The notes beneath the pieces are model-generated. The model was not told the DNA's origin, did not search any database, and worked only from the letters and a program-made list of their open reading frames with translations. A DNA stretch of 41,344 nt from NCBI GenBank assembly GCA_023666965.1, contig JAMPAZ010000005.1:1-41344 (forward strand). Direction: 5' to 3'. Within the stretch, counting starts at the first letter, position 1. Every line of letters starts with the position of its first letter. This DNA comes from Muribaculum sp. GTDB lineage: Bacteria; Bacteroidota; Bacteroidia; Bacteroidales; Muribaculaceae. Shown here piece by piece: positions 15,677 through 22,700 of this stretch. Both the position numbers and the translations under genes were made by a program.

Positions 15677-17733
15677 GCGTCGGATTTGGAATTATCCGTA
15701 TTAAGTTCGGGATATTTTATGCGTGCGTGGTACATGGTCCGCAACCGTTCGATGAACGACTGCTTTATGATGTTGACATCACGAAACGAGATGGGCGATT
15801 CGTTATGCAGTCCGTCGACAATTTGTCCATCGATGATTCGGTTGACAAGCGTGGTTATGGACTCTACCGTATGCTCGGTCAGAGAGCGCGAAGCCGCCTC
15901 CACGGCATCCGCCATCATAAGTATGGATGTTTCCTTGCTTTGTGGATTCGGCCCGGGGTAGATGAAGGCGTTCTCGTCGACCTCTTCTCCCGGATGTGAG
16001 TTGCAATACGTATTATAGAAATACTTTGCCTTGCCGCGTCCATGGTGCTGCGCGATAAAGTCCTTGATTACTTGTGGGAGCTTCACCTTATCGGCGCGTT
16101 TCAGACCTCCGGTGACATGTCCGATTACTATCCGTGCGCTTTGTATGGGGTTGAGAGCGTCGTGGGGGTTCACTCCGTGCTGATTTTCAGTGAAGAAAGC
16201 CGGATTGTCGATTTTGCCGATGTCGTGGTATAGTGCGCCCGTTCTGACCAACTGTACGTTGGCTCCGATACGGTGGGCGGCTTCTGAGGCGAGATTGCTG
16301 ACCTGCATGGAATGCTGGAATGTACCCGGACATTCACGTGAAAGCTCGCGAAGGGTGGGGTTGTTAACGTCGTTAAGCTCGACAAGGGTCACTGCGGAAG
16401 TGAATCCAAACATTTTCTCAGCGAGGAACACCATGAAGTAGGCAAACGAGATGAGAATTCCGTTTATTCCGAAAGCTCCGAACATGCGTGTGCTGATTTT
16501 GTCCAATGTGCCGGCTTGAAGTATCTCTATAGCCGCGTAAGCCGCGCAGTATGCGAGAAATATGAAGAGAGCCGAGCGCACCAGCTGCGAGCGTTTGTTC
16601 AGCTCTTTTAATGAGGAGATTGCAACTACGCCGGCAATCCACTGTACGAAAATAAATTCAAACGGGAATGTCGCCACCATGCTGCAGAGGAGCACTTCGG
16701 CTATGTAAACGAAGAATGCCGTCCGTCCGTCGAAGAACACGACCAAGAGGATGGGCAATATGGTGAACGGTACCATGTAAAGTCCACTGCGGATTGTGTC
16801 GTCCATCGCGAACGCCAAAATCAAGAATCCGGTGACTAAGAGCATTACGAATTCGAGCGCCCGATTGTTGGAGAATATGCGGTTGCGGAACAGATAAAGG
16901 AACAGATACAATGCCCCGAAAATCAGCACTACATAGAATATTTGTCCGAGCACGGGATAATGGTGGCGGTCAACTTTGTTAGGCGATTTTTGGCTTACGA
17001 TTCTTTCGTAGGTCTGCAGGAGCGAATACAATTCCGGGGTGACTATGTCGCCTCGGTCGATTATGCGTTCGCCCTGCTGGATGACGCCTCGAGGAGCCAT
17101 CGCCTTTTGTAGCATGTCTTCGTATAGGCGGGTGGTGGCAAGCGTGTCCTGGTAGACGGTTGCAACGAGGAACTGCGAGAACGCCGTCATCTCAATAGCT
17201 TTTCGATAATGCTCTTCGTTGAATATGCTGTCGAGCTCGGTGTAAGCTTCACGTGCTGAAAGATAGTTGTCGGTAGGGATAGAGATTGCGGTGTTGTCAT
17301 GGATGAATCGCACCTCATGAAGGTCGCCCCGGCGGATTTGTTGGTATGTCTCCTGATCGACTATTCCATTTTCGAGGAATTTCCTGAGTGTGGCGATGAG
17401 TTTGTTGCGTTCTTGAGGAGAGAGATTCAAGTCACGGGTATTGTTCACCCTTGTGGCGTAGGCCGCTATGGCCGACTTTTCAATATTGGTATCGCGGACG
17501 TAGACCGGAATGAATGTCCGGTCGATGCTGTCGCGCACGGCTTTGGCGCTTATAGAGTCGAGATAGATGGGCATATCCGACGGAGCTGTCAGCAAAGAGT
17601 AGGCCCAAGGCTTGTTTAGCTCATAAACGTAGGAGTTGGCATCCTTTTTCGGTAGAAGCCATACGGCGACGGTGACGCATACGACGAAGAGCGCCACGCG
17701 AAGTAGAGAATGCTTTGTGAATAGTTTTTTCAT
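15673..17733 (-). CDS. pgpH: 7TM-HD phosphohydrolase, PgpH-like c-di-AMP phosphodiesterase
   Basis: This 686-residue membrane enzyme has an N-terminal helix (about 13-30), an extracytoplasmic 7TMR-HDED-like domain (to about 255), a block of seven or so helices (about 260-450) and a C-terminal cytoplasmic HD domain with the metal-binding HDIG at about 503-506. A late catalytic-domain motif, MMADAVEAASRSL, is also present. The family hydrolyses the second messenger c-di-AMP. I chose the ATG at 17733 over a TTG two codons upstream; it lies 7 bases after the spoT stop, so the two genes are translationally linked. Its TAG stop is built partly from an inserted element: before insertion the site would have read GCT TAA. 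Confidence 0.9.
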   Translation of the reverse strand: MKKLFTKHSLLRVALFVVCVTVAVWLLPKKDANSYVYELNKPWAYSLLTAPSDMPIYLDSISAKAVRDSIDRTFIPVYVRDTNIEKSAIAAYATRVNNTRDLNLSPQERNKLIATLRKFLENGIVDQETYQQIRRGDLHEVRFIHDNTAISIPTDNYLSAREAYTELDSIFNEEHYRKAIEMTAFSQFLVATVYQDTLATTRLYEDMLQKAMAPRGVIQQGERIIDRGDIVTPELYSLLQTYERIVSQKSPNKVDRHHYPVLGQIFYVVLIFGALYLFLYLFRNRIFSNNRALEFVMLLVTGFLILAFAMDDTIRSGLYMVPFTILPILLVVFFDGRTAFFVYIAEVLLCSMVATFPFEFIFVQWIAGVVAISSLKELNKRSQLVRSALFIFLAYCAAYAAIEILQAGTLDKISTRMFGAFGINGILISFAYFMVFLAEKMFGFTSAVTLVELNDVNNPTLRELSRECPGTFQHSMQVSNLASEAAHRIGANVQLVRTGALYHDIGKIDNPAFFTENQHGVNPHDALNPIQSARIVIGHVTGGLKRADKVKLPQVIKDFIAQHHGRGKAKYFYNTYCNSHPGEEVDENAFIYPGPNPQSKETSILMMADAVEAASRSLTEHTVESITTLVNRIIDGQIVDGLHNESPISFRDVNIIKQSFIERLRTMYHARIKYPELNTDNSKSDA

Positions 17734-17740
17734 AATCAAA

Positions 17741-19987
17741 TCAGCTGATTCGGGCGGCGCGCTGAACTCCGCGTATGTTTTTTAGTTTATTGCAAAGGTC
17801 GGTTACCACCTTGGCATCGTTTACCATTACGGCGAGGTCGCCGTGGAACACTTCTTCTTCCGCCTCAATGTCGAGACGGCGGATGTTGATAGACAGGTGC
17901 ATGGAGATCATTTGGATGATTTCCTGGAGAATGCCCATCCGGTCGATTCCTTCGATTCGGATGTTGGCGGGGAAAGATCCTCTTTCGGATGCCCAAGCCG
18001 TGTTGAGAATGCGCTTGCCGAAACTGGCTTTAAGCACCGATGCGCGGGGACATGTCAAGGAATGAAGTTCGACGTCGCCGTCGTTGTTTACCCATCCCAT
18101 CACATCGTCGCCGGGAATAGGCTTGCAACAGTCGCATAGTTTGAAGTTGCTGTTGCCGCCGTCTTCGTCGCAGTGAAGGATATAGGTCTCCTTCATGTTG
18201 ATGGGTTCCTTTTTGACGGGGGCTTGGGAGTCGGCCGATTGATTCTTATTGCCTTTGAGCGGTCGCAGTATTTTTGAGAAGAGCGAGCGGTTTGACTGCC
18301 GGAGCAATTTCGGCATGTATTCCGGAATGACGGTCTCGTTATTTCCGAGGGCGATAAAAAGGTCGTCGCGGTTGTCAAACTTCATATTCCCGAGCATCTT
18401 GGTGATAACTTCGTTGGTCTCCGGAATATTGTTTTCCGCAAGGAATTTCTCGTAAATCTCTTTGCCCTTTTCCAGTATGGGGTGCATCTCTTTGCGCATT
18501 AGTGCGCGTAGCCGTGTCCGTGCTTTCGCGGTGGCAAGGAAGTTGACCCACTCCGGTTTTGGAGTCTGCGATTGTGACGTAAGTACTTCTACTTGGTCGC
18601 CCGACTGCAAGCGGTGGCTTAACGGCACGAGTTTATGGTTGACTTTGCCGGCGATACAGTGCATTCCGATTTCGGAATGCAGTTCAAAAGCCACGTCAAG
18701 CACAGTGGCATTGTTGGGGAGCGTCATAAGCTCGCCTTTTGGGGTGAATACCACTATTTCCGACGAGAAAAGATTGAGTTTCAGAGTGTCGAGAAAGTCG
18801 ATGGCATTTGGCTCGGGATCTTCGAGGATGTCTTTAATGGTCGACAGCCATGCGCTAAGTTCGCTCTCTTCTTCCCCTTCGCCGATTTTGTATTTCCAGT
18901 GGGCGGCGAATCCGAGCTCGGCAATTTCGTCCATGCGTCGCGAACGTATCTGCACTTCAATCCAATTGCCGTCGGGTCCCATGACGGTTAGGTGCAGAGC
19001 CTGGTAGCCGTTGGCCTTGGGATTGCTGATCCAGTCGCGGGTACGTTCGGGATGCAGGCGGTATAGGTCGGTAATGGCTGAATATATCTGCCAGCAGATA
19101 GCCTTTTCTTTAGATGGATCGTCGCAGTCGAATATTATTCTCATGGCATATAGGTCGTAGACCTCCTCGAAAGGGATACGCTTTGTCTCCATCTTGCGCC
19201 AAATGGAGTAGACCGACTTCAGCCGCGCTTTAGCTTCGTATTTTAGCCCCATCTCGTCGAGTTTGTCCTTGATGGGTTGGGAAAAGTCGTTGTAGACAGA
19301 TGCCCGTCGCGATTCCGACTCGCGGATTTGGTCGGTTATCCGGGCGTACGCTCCCGGATGCTCGTATTTGAAGCTGAGATCCTCAAGTTCGGTTTTTATC
19401 GCGAAAAGTCCGAGCCTATGGGCCAGGGGTGCGTAAATGTAGAGCGTCTCACCTGCTATCTTGAACTGTTTGTTCGGAGCCATCGACCCGAGAGTGCGCA
19501 TGTTGTGCAGACGGTCGGCCATTTTCAGCAGCACTACTCGAATGTCCTCGCTCATGGTGAGGAGCAGTTTGCGAAAGTTTTCAGCTTGAGCCGAAGCTTT
19601 ATCGCCGAATATTCCGCCGGATATTTTGGTCAGTCCCGCTACCAGCTGGGCTATTTTTTTCCCGAAATGTTGCTCGATGTCCTCGACAGTGTACTCCGTG
19701 TCCTCCACGACGTCGTGCAAGAGCGCGGCGCATATCGACGTGGAACCAAGACCTATCTCTTGGTTGGCAATCTTTGCAACTGCGATAGGATGTAGGATAT
19801 ATGGCTCACCGGAACGGCGCCGGATTCCTTTATGGGCTTCGCGTGCAAAGTTGAAAGCGCGTTCAATCATTTCGACTTTCTTTCGGTGGTTGCTTGAAAG
19901 ATAGCCGTTTAGCAAATCTTGAAACTCGGCGTCGACCAGCCTTGTCTCCTCTTCGGGAGTCATCTTCTTGCATTCTTCCGTTGACAT
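17741..19987 (-). CDS. spoT: Bifunctional (p)ppGpp synthetase/hydrolase
   Basis: This 748-residue RelA/SpoT homologue sets the level of the stringent-response alarmone. In order: HD hydrolase domain with ALLHDVVEDT (metal-binding HD near residues 91-92, intact), synthetase domain with ANGYQALHLTV and EVQIRS, TGS domain (about 395-455, beginning VVFTPKGELMTLP), a helical/zinc-finger-type segment with CDCCKPIPGD and a C-terminal ACT domain (IRIEGIDRMGILQEI). Both catalytic centres look complete, as expected for a single Rel in Bacteroidetes. I chose the ATG at 19987 over an upstream GTG at 20014. It is the first gene of a two-gene unit with pgpH. Confidence 0.95.
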   Translation of the reverse strand: MSTEECKKMTPEEETRLVDAEFQDLLNGYLSSNHRKKVEMIERAFNFAREAHKGIRRRSGEPYILHPIAVAKIANQEIGLGSTSICAALLHDVVEDTEYTVEDIEQHFGKKIAQLVAGLTKISGGIFGDKASAQAENFRKLLLTMSEDIRVVLLKMADRLHNMRTLGSMAPNKQFKIAGETLYIYAPLAHRLGLFAIKTELEDLSFKYEHPGAYARITDQIRESESRRASVYNDFSQPIKDKLDEMGLKYEAKARLKSVYSIWRKMETKRIPFEEVYDLYAMRIIFDCDDPSKEKAICWQIYSAITDLYRLHPERTRDWISNPKANGYQALHLTVMGPDGNWIEVQIRSRRMDEIAELGFAAHWKYKIGEGEEESELSAWLSTIKDILEDPEPNAIDFLDTLKLNLFSSEIVVFTPKGELMTLPNNATVLDVAFELHSEIGMHCIAGKVNHKLVPLSHRLQSGDQVEVLTSQSQTPKPEWVNFLATAKARTRLRALMRKEMHPILEKGKEIYEKFLAENNIPETNEVITKMLGNMKFDNRDDLFIALGNNETVIPEYMPKLLRQSNRSLFSKILRPLKGNKNQSADSQAPVKKEPINMKETYILHCDEDGGNSNFKLCDCCKPIPGDDVMGWVNNDGDVELHSLTCPRASVLKASFGKRILNTAWASERGSFPANIRIEGIDRMGILQEIIQMISMHLSINIRRLDIEAEEEVFHGDLAVMVNDAKVVTDLCNKLKNIRGVQRAARIS

Positions 19988-20058
19988 ATTCCGCGATATT
20001 TGGTAGCGAATCACAAACTTAGTAAAAAAAATGCAAATATGACGTATCGGGAGCTCGG

Positions 20059-20799
20059 TTATTTCTTCTTTGGCATTTTATGGAATTTCCACTGGACATG
20101 GAACATTACATGGCGAGGAAGCACATTGGTGTGGGTCTCGGTTCGGGCCTGCGCGTTTACGCTATAAAGTACATTATTAAGGTTGTGGAGTATATCAAAG
20201 CCGTCAGCCATAAATGTAAGCTGACCTTTCAGCATGGTGAAGCTTGCACGTGCATTCCAGACAAAATTGGTCTTGTTGAGCGAGCTGTCTGAGTAGCCCT
20301 GCCGAGTATAAACGGTTAAGTCTGTCGAGAGTCCGAAGCCTGAGGGCAAGACGAAATTACCTTTGAGGCCATAATGGAAATCCCTTGCGGTGAAATTCTT
20401 GAAATTTGTCTGTCCGCTTGTAAAATGACTCAGTCGGCCTTTGCCATTTAGTGCAATCAAATTTTTATCGAACTTGTATGACAGTTCTAAATTTTCGCTG
20501 AACATGACATTCCCCACCCTGTTTTTCGTGGGAATAGAGGCATCTTCTCCAATTAGATCAACGCTCCGACGATATTCTAAGTCTGTAGTATTGCTAAAAC
20601 TGAACTGTCCGGTAGAACCAAACCGGGTCGAGAAATACTGTGATAAGCCCATCATATAATTCCCGTTGACATTATACATCTTGCCGGCCTTGACTCCTGT
20701 GGATGAATCATATCCATATCCGTACGCGAGTGCGTTTCTCAGGACTGTTGCATGTAAGCTGTAAGTTTGATATTTCTCAGAGTCGATTCTAAAGCGCAA
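20059..20799 (-). pseudogene. C-terminal fragment of an outer-membrane beta-barrel protein
   Basis: About 250 residues remain of what is normally a receptor-like barrel of 800-1000 residues (carboxypeptidase-regulatory plug plus OMP_b-brl_3 barrel). The surviving part has alternating barrel strands, the conserved TDLTVYTRQGYSDSSLN and FMADGFDILHNLNNV segments and the terminal strand LPRHVMFHVQWKF. The open frame reaches a stop about 24 bases upstream of the first possible start (a TTG at 20799). There is no signal peptide, plug domain or TonB box upstream; the DUF4252 gene ends only 79 bases away. The large 5' part has been deleted, so the fragment cannot be exported and is probably dead. Confidence 0.82.
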
Positions 20800-20878
20800 A
20801 CTGAATTGGCAAATTACAAATTACCACCACCAGTATTTTAGCTCTAAGGCTGAGAACTAAGGAATCCATGTAGAGGTA

Positions 20879-21412
20879 TTATTTGGAGAATGAGTCAATG
20901 AGTTCGCCAATCGTGTTTTGATGGATTTTGCCCGTAAGGATGATTAGAATTGCTTTCTTGTCGCCGGTCTTTGTATACATTAGTGCGGTTGAATAGTATG
21001 AAGTGTCATTCGGTATGGGGAAACCGTACATTATGACTTCATTTGAGATGCTATTTTGGAGCATGAGCAATTCGGCGTAATTAGGCTCTGAAACGTTTGA
21101 GACATATGCATTTATAAGCTTTTTCCCTCCGGCTTCCGCTTCAGCGCCGCCAAGTTTAAATACTCGAATGGATTGAACACCGCCATTGCCAATGAGCACT
21201 GTAAGAGGACTCTCCGCTCTATCTTTAGGTAACCTGTCGAGCATTGTTTTTGTAAGATATGCCACACTTACATCAGGGAGCGAGGCGAGATAAGCCATTA
21301 TCTCTGTTCTTGTCTCATTGCGTACGGGGTTCTCTTTGCTCTGCACATTTTGTGCGAACAATCCGGTTACCATAACCGCGATTGTTACAATCAATAAGAG
21401 TATCCTTTTCAT
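20879..21412 (-). CDS. DUF4252-like exported protein
   Basis: This 177-residue protein has a signal peptide at about 1-20 (ending LFAQ). The mature part begins with a helix, then VSVAYLTKTMLDRLP, a segment typical of DUF4252 proteins, and ends in ILIILTGKIHQNTIGELI, matching the family's closing strand. DUF4252 proteins are often encoded next to ECF sigma/anti-sigma genes in Bacteroidales; their function is unknown. Here it follows the anti-sigma-like gene by 31 bases. The family call is by pattern only. Confidence 0.65.
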   Translation of the reverse strand: MKRILLLIVTIAVMVTGLFAQNVQSKENPVRNETRTEIMAYLASLPDVSVAYLTKTMLDRLPKDRAESPLTVLIGNGGVQSIRVFKLGGAEAEAGGKKLINAYVSNVSEPNYAELLMLQNSISNEVIMYGFPIPNDTSYYSTALMYTKTGDKKAILIILTGKIHQNTIGELIDSFSK

Positions 21413-21443
21413 ATTAAAAATATAAGGGGTCAGTTGATAATCT

Positions 21444-21953
21444 CTAAAAATCTGTGTTTTGATCTATGTGGATGCTTTCAAAAGATTCGATCATCTCATT
21501 TTGACACGCGCGAATGCTTGAAATAACGCTTAATAATGCATCATCTGCTGTCTGTGCCACAGTATTTAAATCTTCTTGGCTCATTTCTGCGATGATTGAC
21601 GGTTCGGCGCTTAACGAATTTGATTGCTGTAATTCGTCGTGCTTGACCATTAACGCACCTATTGTCAGACAAACCAACGCCACCGCGGCGGCTGAACCGG
21701 AAAGTATTGCCCTGAACAGACATCTTGAGCGTCGGCTGTGGCGATCTATAGCGCTGCTAAGCCTCTTTTCAAGTCCCTCCGGTGCAGTAGGATTACATGC
21801 CTCGACAGAAAGGAGTATTTTTCGTTCAATCTCCAATTGACGGGGTAGACTCCCGGCTTCTTTCAACGTTGAAAGTAAAGTTCCATACTCCGTGGGCGAA
21901 ATATCTCCGGAATAGTAATTGTTAATTAATGTATAAATTTTATCTATAGTCAT
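21444..21953 (-). CDS. Putative single-pass anti-sigma-like membrane protein
   Basis: This 169-residue protein has a cytoplasmic N-terminal part of about 75 residues (YTLINNYYSGDISPTEY, resembling short anti-sigma N-termini), a single transmembrane helix at about 79-103, and an extracytoplasmic tail of about 65 residues with no recognised domain. No HxxxCxxC zinc motif is seen. Position decides the call: it overlaps the end of the ECF sigma gene by 14 bases and is followed by the DUF4252 gene. I chose the ATG at 21953 because the upstream part of the frame runs antiparallel through sigma-gene sequence in another frame. With its sigma factor broken, its present function is doubtful. Confidence 0.6.
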   Translation of the reverse strand: MTIDKIYTLINNYYSGDISPTEYGTLLSTLKEAGSLPRQLEIERKILLSVEACNPTAPEGLEKRLSSAIDRHSRRSRCLFRAILSGSAAAVALVCLTIGALMVKHDELQQSNSLSAEPSIIAEMSQEDLNTVAQTADDALLSVISSIRACQNEMIESFESIHIDQNTDF

Positions 21954-22423
21954 GTGGTATTTGTTTTGACAACAATTCTCTGATTTTTGTGCGTGCCCGA
22001 TGGAGGAGCACTCGAACATTCCCTTGAGTGATATCAAGTAATTCTGCTATTTCTGCATTTGAAAAGCCTCCGTATGCACTTAGCTTAAAAGCGCGTCTTT
22101 GATCTTCGGGCAAACGAGTCAAGGCTCTATTTACGATTGCGGAAAGGTCTCGATATTCAGTATCGCGATGTATATCTATCTCTGACTCTACATCGGGGAT
22201 AGTCTCCGTCGTAAAATGCGATTTTCTGCGCTGGACGATATTCAGGCATGCGTTACTTTATATCAGCGACATTTTTAAGCTCCGAACGTCTTTTCCAAAG
22301 TTTAATCATAGCATCCTGCACGACATCGGCGGCTTCATCGTCATTCCTCGTGACGGAAGCCGCGACCCGATACATGTCTATGTAATGGTGCAGTACTTTG
22401 GCTTTGAATTCTTCGGTGGTCAT
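21940..22423 (-). pseudogene. ECF sigma factor gene with internal frame-shifting deletion
   Basis: The frame from ATG at 22423 encodes an ECF region 2 start (MTTEEFKAKVLHHYIDMYRV, then DEAADVVQDAMIKLWKRR) and reaches a TAA at 22253-22255. The rest continues in another frame from NACLNIVQRRKS through region 4 (NAEIAELLDITQGNVRVLLH) to the stop at 21940. Compared with intact ECF factors the segment between the LWxxR helix and RNxCL is about 8 residues too short, so the cause is a small deletion, not merely a one-base error. It removes the end of region 2 that recognises the -10 box. No slippery sequence is present. Confidence 0.8.
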
Positions 22424-22447
22424 GTCGACAGAAGCATGTTACAGCTA

Positions 22448-22477
22448 TAAGACACAATTCGGCCGTGATGCGTTACA
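22448..22477 (-). promoter_or_regulatory. Candidate ECF-type promoter of the broken sigma gene
   Basis: Minus-strand TGTAAC (22472-22477) is followed after 18 bases by GTCTTA (22448-22453), resembling the AAC/GTC architecture of autoregulated ECF promoters. It lies 25 bases upstream of the start codon. The call is tentative. Confidence 0.4.
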
Positions 22478-22497
22478 AAAAAAATCGGTTATATGTG

Positions 22498-22690
22498 AAA
22501 ACCGGGTAAAGCGGTATGAGGACCGCTTTACCCGGCTATGCATAGTTAGAGGTGCTCTCGCATAGCGGAGCACAATTTTATTCTCTACAATTTACCGGGG
22601 GTTCGCATTCGCTCGCGCCCCGGCTACACAAAGATTCCGCAGTTCGGCATAACTCAGTATGCACGACCGGCATAATGGGCTGTGTCAACA
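22498..22690. repeat. Diverged copy of the hairpin repeat
   Basis: This stretch of the 277-base gap between the sigma pseudogene and GH51 contains the CCGGGTAAAGCGGT hairpin in a fully symmetric form (22502-22535), a GTGCTC/GAGCAC hairpin (about 22553-22574), a CCGGGG/CCCCGG hairpin (about 22597-22623) followed by the family signature CCGGCTACACAA, and an end GGCTGTGTCAA (about 22679-22689). The arms are rearranged relative to the copy at 6643-6926. Confidence 0.6.
22502..22535 (-). terminator. Perfect 14-bp hairpin terminator after GH51
   Basis: CCGGGTAAAGCGGT and ACCGCTTTACCCGG pair perfectly around a six-base loop. On the minus strand it is followed by TTTTC, so it can end transcripts from the GH51 gene. 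Confidence 0.6.
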
Positions 22691-22700
22691 CTGATTGGGC

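Noticed and set aside
22253-22256. Programmed ribosomal frameshift in the ECF sigma gene
   Set aside because: The junction ATA AAG TAA C is not a known slippery or RF2-like site, and about eight expected residues are missing, which points to a deletion.
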